Positions 48,867 to 57,015 of a DNA stretch of 57,127 bases are shown here, one piece after another (position 1 is the first letter of the stretch; each line of letters opens with the position of its first letter). This DNA comes from Agrobacterium tumefaciens (GTDB lineage: Bacteria > Pseudomonadota > Alphaproteobacteria > Rhizobiales > Rhizobiaceae), in assembly GCF_013318015.2 (NCBI RefSeq), contig NZ_CP115845.1:1-57127 (forward strand), in the 5' to 3' direction. Under the pieces are notes generated by a model that saw nothing but the letters and a program-made list of their open reading frames with translations, was not told the origin of the DNA and made no database searches. Position numbers and translations under genes: made by a program.

Positions 48867-49958
48867 TTAGAACGTGCGCTGAAGGCGAACGAAACCAAGC
48901 CAGCTGTCGCCGCCGCCGTTTACACCTTCGGTGCCGTCTACGTCCTGGTAGTTAACCGAAACGAGCGTGGAGAGGCCCTGGGTGATCTTGTAGCCAACAG
49001 CTACGCCAGCGCGCCATGCATCGCGATCGCCAACGAAGTCGCCGTTGGTGTTGATGTCCAGAGTGCTGAAGTACTGAGCGCCGGGGGTGATGGTCAGCTT
49101 GTCAGTTGCCTTGATGGCGTATTCAGCAGCAACAGTCCACTCAGACTCTTCGTAGTAAGCGTTTGCGCCAGAAGCCCATGCGCCAGAAAGGCCGAGGGTG
49201 CCGGGGCCGATGTCAGCCGTAACGATTGCACGGATAGCACCGTTTTCAGCGTCGGTGTCGTAACCGCCAAGCAGGTTAGCGTTTACGCCGCCGAACTTGG
49301 CGCCGATGATTGCCGAGATACCAACGTTGTTGTCGCGCTCGCCCTTAGCAAGGGTGTAGTTCAGCTGCGAAACGCCGAGGTTGTTGGTCAGGTTGCCAAC
49401 GCCGTTACCGGCAACAACGGTTTCCAGTTCTTCAACTGCAACACCAGCGTAGAAGGAGCCGGCATCGTAGGTGTAACGGATAGCGTTCAGACGGGTGTTG
49501 TTCGAAGACAGGTTATCAACTTCGCCAGAGAGACCATCATCCCACCAGTTGTAGTAGTAACCGACCTTCAGGCCGCCGAGTTCGATGAAAGCCTGGTCGA
49601 CAACAACGCCACGTGCGGAGTCGTTGTTTGCCTGGCCACGGAAACCGATGTAACCGCGCAGAGCGCCGAGTTCGGTGTCGGTGCGGGTGTCGATGTTGAA
49701 CTGAGCGCGCGTGAACGAGTTCCAGTCAGACGTACCGGACAGGTTGCGACCGAAGTCCGTCTGGAAACGGATGTAACCGTCGAACTTCAGGCAGGTTTCG
49801 GTGCCGGGGATGTAGAAGAAGCCAGTGCCGAAAGCGTCGCAAACGCGAACGTATTCCAGGGGCTCAGGCTCAGCAGCGACGATAGCGTCGGCAGCGTGAG
49901 CGCCGGATACTGCTGCGAGAGCCGCAGCGGAGCCGATGAGAAGGCTCTTGATGTTCAT
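48867..49958 (-). CDS. Outer-membrane porin of the Brucella Omp2 family
   Basis: 363 residues from ATG 49958 (TGGAGGTCAACC upstream); the frame is open further back but without support. Signal peptide MNIKSLLIGSAAALAAVSGAHA, then the Omp2a/b N-terminus DAIVAAEPEPLEYVRVCDAFGTGFFYIPGTETCLKFDGYIRFQTDFG with the conserved cysteine pair. Beta-barrel strands follow and the last residue is Phe, as needed for barrel insertion. Omp2-type porins are usually chromosomal and abundant; a plasmid copy could change permeability, surface antigens or phage and mating receptors. Confidence 0.95.
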   Translation of the reverse strand: MNIKSLLIGSAAALAAVSGAHAADAIVAAEPEPLEYVRVCDAFGTGFFYIPGTETCLKFDGYIRFQTDFGRNLSGTSDWNSFTRAQFNIDTRTDTELGALRGYIGFRGQANNDSARGVVVDQAFIELGGLKVGYYYNWWDDGLSGEVDNLSSNNTRLNAIRYTYDAGSFYAGVAVEELETVVAGNGVGNLTNNLGVSQLNYTLAKGERDNNVGISAIIGAKFGGVNANLLGGYDTDAENGAIRAIVTADIGPGTLGLSGAWASGANAYYEESEWTVAAEYAIKATDKLTITPGAQYFSTLDINTNGDFVGDRDAWRAGVAVGYKITQGLSTLVSVNYQDVDGTEGVNGGGDSWLGFVRLQRTF

Positions 49959-50356
49959 GGTTGACCTCCAGTCAAATTTTATTTTCCACCAACGCACGTC
50001 CTGAGAGCTGGTTGTCCCCGCCTCTTTGGCTGTGCGCTGATTCACAAATGGCAGATGAAATGCGGAGTCGGCAATGTAGAACGGCATAATACAATCATAT
50101 TCGTGCCGCCTTAATTTCGGATTGTAGCAAAAGGGCAACAATGTGATTAATGGACCGCCATCGGCGGTGTGAAACAATACCCTTTGTTAAACACCAGATT
50201 TAATCATTTGGTAATTTCCGTTCAGTTTCAGGATCTTATTCGTGTGTTGCGCGTTGAGATGTGCGGCCATTCGTTCGTTTGACTCGATCACTATACTGGA
50301 ACATAATAAGAACAAATGATGGTGCGAATACTGACAAGCCAAATTTTGAGGTCAGC
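49959..50356. promoter_or_regulatory. Divergent promoter region of porin and YedK genes
   Basis: About 400 bp. A long 5' untranslated region of the porin is likely, as is usual for major porins. No clear operator palindrome seen. Confidence 0.4.
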
Positions 50357-51019
50357 ATGTGTAACTTGTACCGTGTGAAAACCAATCAGGAATCAATGCG
50401 CGACATCGTGGGCATCATGCAGGAGCGGCTTAACCTCGAGCCTGACATCGAGATCTACCCGGACCGATCAGCGCCAGTAGTGCGGAACGGAGAAAATGGC
50501 CGGGAACTCGCTGGCCTGACATGGGGAATGCCGTCGCCGCAGTTCGTCACACAGGGGAAGCCGGACACGGGCGTCACAAACATTCGTAATGTGACGTCGC
50601 CGCACTGGCGGCGCTGGCTTAGGCCTGAGAACAGATGCGTGGTGCCATGGACAATGTTCTGCGAATGGGAGGACACCACGCCACGCAAGACCAAACGCTG
50701 GTTTGCGATCAACGAGGAAACGCCCCTCGCCTTCTTCGCCGGCATATGGACCGGGTGGAACGGTGTTCGCGGATCAATGAAGAACCCACGTGAAGGCGAT
50801 CACCAGCTCTATGGATTTCTGACGACCGACCCGAACAGCGTCGTCAAGCCGATCCACCCGAAGGCAATGCCGGTCATTCTGACGAACAAAGATGAAGTTG
50901 AGACATGGCTTACCGCGCCGTGGGACGAAGCGAAATCGCTTCAACGGCCATTGCCTGACGACGGCCTCGTGCTGCTGCCAGTTGAGGAAGAAAGGCCGCA
51001 ACAGGATCTATTTGGATAG
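50357..51019 (+). CDS. SOS-response-associated peptidase family protein (YedK/HMCES)
   Basis: 220 residues from ATG 50357 so that the protein starts MCNLY with the catalytic Cys2, essential for covalent capture of abasic sites in single-stranded DNA. Other family elements: VVPWTMFCEWE with the Glu, DHQLYGFLTTDPNSVVKPIHPKAMPVIL with the conserved His. The frame is open 32 codons upstream, but Cys2 must follow the initiator Met. Plasmid leading regions enter as single strands, which makes an ssDNA-abasic-site shield sensible here. Followed by two small genes in the same direction. Confidence 0.93.
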   Translation: MCNLYRVKTNQESMRDIVGIMQERLNLEPDIEIYPDRSAPVVRNGENGRELAGLTWGMPSPQFVTQGKPDTGVTNIRNVTSPHWRRWLRPENRCVVPWTMFCEWEDTTPRKTKRWFAINEETPLAFFAGIWTGWNGVRGSMKNPREGDHQLYGFLTTDPNSVVKPIHPKAMPVILTNKDEVETWLTAPWDEAKSLQRPLPDDGLVLLPVEEERPQQDLFG

Positions 51020-51028
51020 GAGGCAAAC

Positions 51029-51442
51029 ATGCGCATTCGTCCATACCTGCTCGAAAAGCACGGCGTATACGCAAAATCCCCACTGGATGACGGTGACTTC
51101 GTCGGCGCAAAGAAAGCCAGCCATGACGACCTTGATCCGCGAATAATCGCTGAAGTCGACCGGGATTCTGACCTCACAGTCTTCACCGGTTACGTTGCCA
51201 CAGAACTACTCGCCGACGATGACGACATACCGACCGGCGCTAGAACGGAGATTTTGTTCAGCCAGCGCAAGGGAATCGCTGCCGTTTACTACGACCACCC
51301 CAACATTTCCGACGCGTTCATCGAATGGGTCTTCTGTTCGTCCGCCGAGGATGCGTTGGACAAATGGAAAAAGAAAGTTCGCTGGCCTCTGATTGAAGCA
51401 TCGAGGGGACCGGTCGACATATTCGGAGACGCCCATCTTTGA
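51029..51442 (+). CDS. Hypothetical protein
   Basis: 137 residues, 9 bases after the YedK gene (AGGAGGCAAAC). Acidic, soluble: DDLDPRIIAEVDRDSDLTVFTGYVATELLADDDDIPTGARTEILFSQRKGIAAVYYDHPNISDAFIEWVFCSSAEDALDKWKKKVRW. Probably co-transcribed with yedK. No family recognised. Confidence 0.65.
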   Translation: MRIRPYLLEKHGVYAKSPLDDGDFVGAKKASHDDLDPRIIAEVDRDSDLTVFTGYVATELLADDDDIPTGARTEILFSQRKGIAAVYYDHPNISDAFIEWVFCSSAEDALDKWKKKVRWPLIEASRGPVDIFGDAHL

Positions 51443-51633
51443 GCGACCAGACCATTAAGGCCGGCGACGGCATTCTCGACGAGCACTATTGCGAACATTC
51501 GGGCTGCAAGAAGTGGGGCGGCTTCGGATATTCCCGCTCAGAGACGGAGATGTCATCCTGGCATTGCTGGGAGCACTATCCTCAAAGAGATCTGTTCCAA
51601 TTCGACCGATCAGCACGTCGCAAAGACGGTTGA
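51439..51633 (+). CDS. Small cysteine/histidine-rich protein
   Basis: 64 residues from TTG 51439, which overlaps the stop of the preceding gene (four bases). HYCEHSGCKKWGGFGYSRSETEMSSWHCWEHYP contains a C-x4-C and a H-C-x2-H-like cluster that could bind zinc. A small putative zinc protein at the end of the yedK operon. Moderate confidence because of the TTG start and size. Confidence 0.5.
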   Translation: MSDQTIKAGDGILDEHYCEHSGCKKWGGFGYSRSETEMSSWHCWEHYPQRDLFQFDRSARRKDG

Positions 51634-51664
51634 TTTATACACGGGCGATTGACAGTTTATTGTC

Positions 51665-51931
51665 TCACCATTCGAGTGCGTCGTCATCCGGTGAAACCGA
51701 CAGAAGCGCTTCGTGGACCGCATCGACGAAGGCCGCCCGCGCATCTTCCGGCCGATCATCCAAGCCGTTTTCAAGAACGGCAGAGCAGACCATGAGGGCA
51801 GTGACGTAAGCCTGTCCATCGGCGCCAGCCGGCCATTTGTTTAAAAGGCACCTGGCCAAGTCCGCGACTGTCTCAAGGGTTTCGAAATCGCCCCATAGGA
51901 TCGTAAGTGGCTCTATTCTGAATTCGCTCAT
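51665..51931 (-). CDS. DUF982-family protein
   Basis: 88 residues with the DUF982 pattern common in rhizobia: ILWGDFETLETVADLARCLLNKWPAGADGQAYVTALMVCSAVLENGLDDRPEDARAAFVDAVHEA. Function unknown. Transcribed opposite to its neighbours. Confidence 0.82.
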   Translation of the reverse strand: MSEFRIEPLTILWGDFETLETVADLARCLLNKWPAGADGQAYVTALMVCSAVLENGLDDRPEDARAAFVDAVHEALLSVSPDDDALEW

Positions 51932-51947
51932 CGGGAGAGATTATTAT

Positions 51948-52079
51948 ATGCCGAAAGGTTTAATCAAGCCCGTAGACGGCCGGGGTATCCTTCCGCTCCA
52001 AGACCTTTGCAAGCCGCATCGCGCAGCTTGCGATCCGGTGATCATCTGCTGCTCCGGAAATATGGCCCGGTTTCGATGA
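51948..52079 (+). CDS. Possible small protein
   Basis: 43 codons from ATG 51948: MPKGLIKPVDGRGILPLQD followed by LCKPHRAACDPVIICCSGNMARFR. GGGAGAGATTATT precedes it. Four cysteines. Too short to support further. Confidence 0.3.
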   Translation: MPKGLIKPVDGRGILPLQDLCKPHRAACDPVIICCSGNMARFR

Positions 52080-52464
52080 CGGCTTAAGTGCTTTCGTCGT
52101 ACGGGCCGAACTCCTCCGTCATTAGGGCCGTACAAGTGCATCGGGCCGCTTTGAAATCGCTCCTCGTAGCGATGAAAGAAGAGGACGCGAGAGCGTCGAT
52201 TTGTCTTTCGGTAGCATTTTAAATAAGCAAATATTACCTTTTTGACACGCAAAATAGAGCACCAAAATTAAACCAATAAAGAAAATATCATTATATTTCA
52301 TAGGTTTATAAAAATTAGGCTTTTGGAAAGAAGTTTGTTAACGCACCAATTTTAGAACTATTTGCGACTACCTAAATAGTCGTCTATGCTCACGCGCAAA
52401 TCAGACCGGGAATCAGTTCGGCTGACTGAATTTTAAATGTCACGGAGAGAACAACAGACCAGAA
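52080..52464. other. A+T-rich spacer upstream of the second replicon
   Basis: Nearly 400 bp, lowest G+C in the window around 52220-52330. Holds no supported gene. GACTACC..AATAGTC (52365-52382) is a short imperfect repeat. Its A+T-richness would suit an origin or a repC promoter. Confidence 0.45.
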
Positions 52465-52523
52465 AAGAAAAAACCGCTCCCGAACAAATCCGGAAGCGGC
52501 TGGGTAGTAATAATATATAAGCC
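52465..52523 (-). ncRNA. Antisense ctRNA of the orphan repC
   Basis: Minus strand: -35 TTGACA (52559-52554), 18-bp spacer, -10 GATAAC (52535-52530), transcript of about 58 nt ending in the terminator hairpin CCGCTTCCGG / TCGGGAGCGG (52499-52474) and TTTTTTCTTTTC. Same design and position as the ctRNA upstream of repC at 2405. A consensus -35 hexamer and a textbook terminator make this a strong call. Confidence 0.85.
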
Positions 52524-52625
52524 AAAACCGTTATCGCACCCTCCCCGCCCCAATGTCAACAAGAAAACGTCTGTTCGGCGAACGCTAAGTCTTTGCCTGG
52601 TCTCTGCTTTTGAAAGTAGGGGACA

Positions 52626-53903
52626 ATGGAGACACTTTGCCATTCAACACGGCCGCAGGGACGAAAGATCACGCCCCAAAGGATGAGGTTTATCGCAATG
52701 GCGAAGACCGCGTCGCTCGGAACTGTTCAACGATCGGAGCTCGCCTTTCTTTCGCAAGCGCTACCTTGCACCGGCTTGATCAATGCCACCGAAGCGCACC
52801 TGCTTATGCTGTTGGTCAACACCGCGTCCAAAGAGGCTTTTGAAAAGAACGGTAGTCCGATTGTTTTCAAATCAAACAAGCATCTGGCCTTCGAACTGAA
52901 CCGCTCTGAGAGCCGTGTAAGCTATCTGCTGTCCCGGTTGTTCGACGCCGGCTTGATCACCATGCAAGATAGTGGGAACTACAAGCGGTTCCCCGGCCGC
53001 GGGACTGACGGTGACGCTTCGGAGGCTTGCGGGATTGATCTCCGCATACTCGTTGCTCGCCATGGCGAACTCACGGAGCTGGTTCGGACCGCCCGAGTTG
53101 AGCAGTCAGCGCGCAACACAGCTCTACGCAGGTATCGTGGAACGCTCAGAATGCTTAATGCGCTGATCGAGGAGGCAACGTTGGACGGCGTTGTTTCCTT
53201 GTCAGCCTCCGTCCAGCGTCTGCGCCGGGTCATCCAAGCCGTCGGCAAGCCCTCCGCCGCCAGCAGCAATGTTCTGCGAAAGGCCACAGGCCTCATAGAT
53301 TGGTTGGCACGAAAGATAACAGGCCTCAATGCCGCTCTGGAAGTGCGTGGAAGTATGCCAAAAACAATAGGCCTGCATCTCGAAAACAATAAGCACATAC
53401 AGAATACAAACCCCTATCAGCCCGTAGGAAGTAATAATGAACGGCGATCGGCTAAGGCCGATCAACAAAATTTTGAGGCGGCTGGCTCCGCCAGCAAGAG
53501 GGCTTTTGAGGAAAGCCTGTGGCAGCGTGTGGAGACACGCAAGCCGAAACCGAGCGAGCGGAACGGTCTGCCTGCCCTGCAGGACCTGTTAAGGGGAACC
53601 CCCGCACTGAGCATGTGGGGAATAACCGCGAAAAGCTGGACTGACCTGATAAAGTCGATCCCACTAATGGCGGCCTGCGCTGGCATTTCACCGGACGCCC
53701 GCGACCGCGCGGTTCAGCAGATGGGAGAACAGGCCGCGGCCGTCGCAATTGCGATCACTATCCAGAAACAGGAGATGCGGGAAGTGACATCGCCGGGTGG
53801 TTATCTCCGTGCAATGACCGATCGCGCAGCGACGGGGGAACTTTACCTCACACGCTCTGTCTACGCTCTGGCGGCACGCCAAATGTCCGGAGCGCTGAAT
53901 TGA
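52626..53903 (+). CDS. repC: Second, stand-alone RepC replication initiator
   Basis: 425 residues (ATG 52626; ATG 52683 or 52698 are in frame and may be the true start, giving MRFIAMAKTAS or MAKTASLGT). Winged-helix region VFKSNKHLAFELNRSESRVSYLLSRLFDAGLI corresponds to that of RepC at 2405; the C-terminus GGYLRAMTDRAATGELYLTRSVYALA matches GGYLRDLTSKAGRGEF. HIQNTNPYQ echoes HIQNSNTES in the first RepC. No repA or repB adjoins it, but it has its own antisense RNA upstream, so it looks like a complete minimal replicon rather than a remnant. Divergent from the first RepC, which avoids incompatibility. Confidence 0.92.
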   Translation: METLCHSTRPQGRKITPQRMRFIAMAKTASLGTVQRSELAFLSQALPCTGLINATEAHLLMLLVNTASKEAFEKNGSPIVFKSNKHLAFELNRSESRVSYLLSRLFDAGLITMQDSGNYKRFPGRGTDGDASEACGIDLRILVARHGELTELVRTARVEQSARNTALRRYRGTLRMLNALIEEATLDGVVSLSASVQRLRRVIQAVGKPSAASSNVLRKATGLIDWLARKITGLNAALEVRGSMPKTIGLHLENNKHIQNTNPYQPVGSNNERRSAKADQQNFEAAGSASKRAFEESLWQRVETRKPKPSERNGLPALQDLLRGTPALSMWGITAKSWTDLIKSIPLMAACAGISPDARDRAVQQMGEQAAAVAIAITIQKQEMREVTSPGGYLRAMTDRAATGELYLTRSVYALAARQMSGALN

Positions 53904-54128
53904 TTGGGCCAGAGATGGACTATGGCGCTCACGATTTTTTCCCGTCATGCGGTGCAGCTCGGAGAGCTCGTCGGCATCAGCGCGTGGAGACGGACAATCC
54001 CAACGAATGTCGAGGTCATATCGACGCTGGAACGGTGGCTTCTGGCGGGTCAGGCCGTCTTTCCTTTGCCTGGTTTGCTCTTGATGCTCGTTCGCATGTC
54101 GCCGCAGATACCGCAAAGCCGCTCCCCT
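53904..54128. other. Region after the second repC
   Basis: Non-coding or weakly coding. A 119-codon plus frame (53904-54263) overlaps it but has no ribosome-binding site and runs through hairpin G. Confidence 0.4.
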
Positions 54129-54170
54129 GAAAATTTCCCCGCCTGCGGCTTCCTCGCGAAACAAATTTTC
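54129..54170 (+). promoter_or_regulatory. Hairpin G upstream of the DUF736 gene
   Basis: GAAAATTT (54129-54136) and AAATTTTC (54163-54170) can pair around a 26-base loop with CCGCCTGCGG. It lies about 105 bp before the DUF736 start and is in the same position as the other structured leaders, but does not share their sequence. Confidence 0.45.
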
Positions 54171-54275
54171 CGGCGAGCAGCCTCCGTCGCGGTGCTTCGG
54201 CCCTACGGGTGCAGTCCATGCTCATTCGACATGCCTGATGAACGGTCATCGCAACCCCGATAAAGGAAAGACACC

Positions 54276-54617
54276 ATGACCAACAATAAACTCACCAACT
54301 TCATCCAGTTCGAAGATGACAACATCGCAGGCGCCGTGGGCACCGGCCGGATATCCACCCTCACCCACGACATCGAGATCCGCGCCGTACCTTTCACCTC
54401 CGCAAACGAGAGAGCGCCGACACATCGCATCTTCGGCAAATCGCCCGCGGGCTACGAACTGGAAGTCGGTGCCATCTGGCAGGGCCAGAACAACAATGGC
54501 GGGACCAAGTTCACCCTCTTCATCAAGCAGCTCCGCCTCAATGCCAACCTCGGCCGATACGCCGGCCAGGATGACGCCAGCCTGCAGGCGATCATTCCCT
54601 GGGAGGACAGGGACTGA
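54276..54617 (+). CDS. DUF736-family protein
   Basis: 113 residues; AAAGGAAAGACACC before the ATG. Contains GRISTLTHDIEIRAVPFTSANERAPTHRIFGKSPAGYELEVGAIWQGQNNNGGTKFTLFIKQLRL, the DUF736 pattern (short beta-rich protein). The family is widespread on alphaproteobacterial plasmids near rep and transfer genes; function unknown, single-strand DNA binding has been suggested from fold only. Confidence 0.85.
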   Translation: MTNNKLTNFIQFEDDNIAGAVGTGRISTLTHDIEIRAVPFTSANERAPTHRIFGKSPAGYELEVGAIWQGQNNNGGTKFTLFIKQLRLNANLGRYAGQDDASLQAIIPWEDRD

Positions 54618-54636
54618 AAAGTCCCCAACTTCTCTT

Positions 54637-54664
54637 AGCCCCGGCTGGACCCGGGGCTTTTACC
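54637..54664 (+). terminator. Terminator of the DUF736 gene
   Basis: AGCCCCGG (54637-54644), loop, CCGGGGCT (54651-54658), then TTTT. Confidence 0.85.
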
Positions 54665-54794
54665 GTAATATGGCCGAGCGTTGCGGCATGTCAGCCGCTC
54701 TTTAAGTCGTTGAATTTATGGTAAACAAGTTTCTGACTGAAAGTGATCAGGACTTTAGCATTCATTAGTTCGGATACTCTCGGGTTGAGCTTCT

Positions 54795-54825
54795 AACCAT
54801 CGATAACCAGCGTTTATCGATGGTT
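54795..54825. repeat. 12-bp perfect inverted repeat with 7-bp spacer
   Basis: AACCATCGATAA (54795-54806), CCAGCGT, TTATCGATGGTT (54814-54825). No T tract, so not an ordinary terminator. Geometry would suit a recombinase or dimeric-regulator site. Confidence 0.6.
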
Positions 54826-54859
54826 TAGATTCTACGAGGCTAGGCTCGCATCCGAGCCT

Positions 54860-55987
54860 TTATCGACTTTCGTTTTCTTCGGTCACGAACTCTCCCACGA
54901 ATGAATAGCCCGCGTAAAAGCCATTCCTCTCCATGAAATGCCAGCCTAACCTGTACTTTTTCGAAAATCGCGCGAGGTCCTTTTGTATCCTCGAGCGAAT
55001 TTCCGCCCGTTTTCCATGATAGTGTTTCAGCATTGCAATGTCAGTCGGAGAGGGAGCTGTGTCTGTCCCGCTGTAAACAAATCGTTTTCTCCTGTTTGTC
55101 ATGCTCTTCGAGACGAAATCCAGCGCGGATCCGGGAATGAAACTGTTGAAATCGTAGACGTCGCCAGTTTCCGGGTTTCGTGTGATTTCGATGGTGACAA
55201 GACCCTCATTCGCAGCCAATGCGGATATGAAGCGCTGTCGCACGGTGTGAGAGTTATGCCGGGATATCAACGCAGACAAATATGAGATCTGCGCCGTCCC
55301 CAAAACGGTCACCAAAAAGGTAGCTGCTTCAGCCGCCCAGGGACCCTGCAACTGTCCCACGACCATCTTCCGCACCTTTTCAGGCTGCTCTTTATTAAGC
55401 TCGCGCAGCAAATCTAGCGATGGTCCCAGGACCGTTCGATCGGCGGAATCGAAGACGACCCGCTCAATAAGCTGGACGAGCTTTTCCGTTTTCATTGTCT
55501 TCCGGAGAGCTCCGAGCGCCGTTCGCCGAACGAATGCGTCCCCAGATCGCAAAAAGGTGTCGAGAATTCGCGACGCTTCTTCGTGGTTCGGTGTCGCTGC
55601 CCCGAACTGAAATCGATCAAGCCAGATGACCTGTTCCGTCCAGTGATCGTTGAGATAAGACGGCTCAAGGCTTTGCCTGTCGCCCATATCTTCCTCTTCG
55701 AAAAACGACCCGTCAGTATCCGCTCCATCGAGAATGGTTGTATCGTCAAAAACCGTATTATCGTTCCTGGTAACACCTCGAAGTGACGCACCCGTAAAAT
55801 TCACGTTCCTTAAATCACAGTCACTCAAATCTGTGTTGTCCAGAATAGCGAACTGGAAATCGCTCTCTGGATCCAAACCTATGGCTTTGGCCTTCGAAAT
55901 GAAATCGAGCTCTGATTTTTCCAGAATATCGATGGCCTTTGCAATCTGGTCGCCGTTAGGCAGAACAAAAAACGGGCTCTCACTCAT
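54860..55987 (-). CDS. Pentapeptide-repeat protein with C-terminal HEAT-like region
   Basis: 375 residues from ATG 55987, which overlaps the end of the upstream gene by 8 bases. After a short N-terminus the pentapeptide segment reads FQFAILDNTDLSDCDLRNVNFTGASLRGVTRNDNTVFDDTTILDGADTDGSFF (about 43-100). Residues 130-240 are helical and repeat-like (ASRILDTFLRSGDAFVRRTALGALRKTM), and the C-terminus (SKSMTNRRKRFVYSG; ARFSKKYRLGWHFMERNGFYAGYSF) is unfamiliar. Function unknown; effector of a two-gene system with the upstream partner is possible. Confidence 0.75.
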   Translation of the reverse strand: MSESPFFVLPNGDQIAKAIDILEKSELDFISKAKAIGLDPESDFQFAILDNTDLSDCDLRNVNFTGASLRGVTRNDNTVFDDTTILDGADTDGSFFEEEDMGDRQSLEPSYLNDHWTEQVIWLDRFQFGAATPNHEEASRILDTFLRSGDAFVRRTALGALRKTMKTEKLVQLIERVVFDSADRTVLGPSLDLLRELNKEQPEKVRKMVVGQLQGPWAAEAATFLVTVLGTAQISYLSALISRHNSHTVRQRFISALAANEGLVTIEITRNPETGDVYDFNSFIPGSALDFVSKSMTNRRKRFVYSGTDTAPSPTDIAMLKHYHGKRAEIRSRIQKDLARFSKKYRLGWHFMERNGFYAGYSFVGEFVTEENESR

Positions 55988-56768
55988 CAAACATTTCCAG
56001 CCGCGCAAAGGTTATTGTTTCCGGGTTTTTATCTTGTGCAACTTCGGAAAGCTGTTTGGTGACCAACAAACTCAGAAGCCTTCCCGAGCTTGTCGGGAGC
56101 GATAGCTTCGGCTTACCCACAATTTCGACAGCGATATCGCGACGTTTGGCATGAATGGTGACAGATGCGCCAAACCGATTAGATAACCGCTCGTCCTTGT
56201 TAACCCGAAAAAACACTTGATCCTTGTGAAGATAAGTTCCGGACAGGGCGCGGTTGTCCTCATTAGTCACCTTCCAAAGATCGCCTCCCTTCATTTCAAC
56301 CGGAATGTGTCGAACCACTGTTTCCGTTTTCCTCAACCGTTCCTGTTCCGCTGAAAGATCCTTTGATGACGACCGTTTGAAGCCAAGGCCAAACTTTGGA
56401 CCCGTAGCAGAGCCTGACGCAGATCCATTTGTTTCGCTCCCCTTTGCGGAACGGCTGGATTTCTTGTCGTGTTCTTCAACGTTGATCGTCTTGTCAGCAA
56501 AGGCTCCATGGATTCGCATACCATGCTTCGTGTCTCCGCAGATCTCGCCACCTTCCGCATTCGCGGAAATGTAAGCTGCCTTGAAACTGATTTTGAGTGT
56601 GTATCCTTCAACCTCTGTTTCCGCCTCATCGAAGAAGATCCTCGTTTTGACGTCTGCCGTTGTGCCCTCTTCGTTGATGGCCATTGTCCCGGCAAGTTCG
56701 ACTAGGTGGCGCAATGGCATCTGTGACTTTGATGAAAACTGCACGGCCGAATCCTTATTGTTGAGCAA
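55980..56768 (-). CDS. Hypothetical protein, partner of the pentapeptide-repeat protein
   Basis: 262 residues. N-terminal beta-rich domain (MPLRHLVELAGTMAINEEGTTADVKTRIFFDEAETEVEGYTLKISFKAAYISANAEGGEIC), a low-complexity Ser/Gly linker (KKSSRSAKGSETNGSASGSATGPKFGLGFKRSSSKD), then a second domain with TVVRHIPVEMKGGDLWKVTNEDNRALSGTYLHKDQVFFRVNKDERLSNRFGASVTIHAKRRDIAVE. Two folded domains joined by a flexible linker. No family recognised. Translationally coupled to the next gene; transcribed away from parS/repA. Confidence 0.7.
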   Translation of the reverse strand: MLNNKDSAVQFSSKSQMPLRHLVELAGTMAINEEGTTADVKTRIFFDEAETEVEGYTLKISFKAAYISANAEGGEICGDTKHGMRIHGAFADKTINVEEHDKKSSRSAKGSETNGSASGSATGPKFGLGFKRSSSKDLSAEQERLRKTETVVRHIPVEMKGGDLWKVTNEDNRALSGTYLHKDQVFFRVNKDERLSNRFGASVTIHAKRRDIAVEIVGKPKLSLPTSSGRLLSLLVTKQLSEVAQDKNPETITFARLEMFDE

Positions 56769-56955
56769 GCCAGATTTAGCAGAAACACGTCTTGCTTACC
56801 ATCACGGCGTGTATCGCGGCGCGAATGCAAGAGCCATCGCCTCCGGGCGACGCGTCGGATATTCTCTCCTACCGTTAACGAGGCGCACCGCCGCCGGGAA
56901 TGAGTGAGCTCCAGGAGCTGCGCTTTGCTTCCCCATTTACGGTGGACGTCGGGCG

Positions 56956-56971
56956 GTTGTCCGCGGACAAC
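56956..56971. other. parS: parS-like palindrome 1
   Basis: GTTGTCCGCGGACAAC, a perfect 16-bp palindrome, about 170 bp before repA. RepB-binding parS sites of repABC plasmids are 16-bp palindromes of the form GTT...AAC. Confidence 0.88.
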
Positions 56972-56999
56972 GTCGCGGATTGAACCGTTTCTTGCAAGA

Positions 57000-57015
57000 G
57001 TTGTCCGCGGACAAC
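57000..57015. other. parS: parS-like palindrome 2
   Basis: Identical second copy of GTTGTCCGCGGACAAC, centre to centre 44 bp from the first, upstream of the repA promoter. Confidence 0.88.

Noticed and set aside
48786..49964. 392-codon open frame on the plus strand
   Set aside because: Exactly antisense to the Omp2 porin gene, no ribosome-binding site, Val/Ala-rich composition typical of the reverse of a high-bias gene.
53904..54263. 119-codon plus-strand frame after the second repC
   Set aside because: Overlaps hairpin G, has no ribosome-binding site, and the C-terminal part is compositionally odd.
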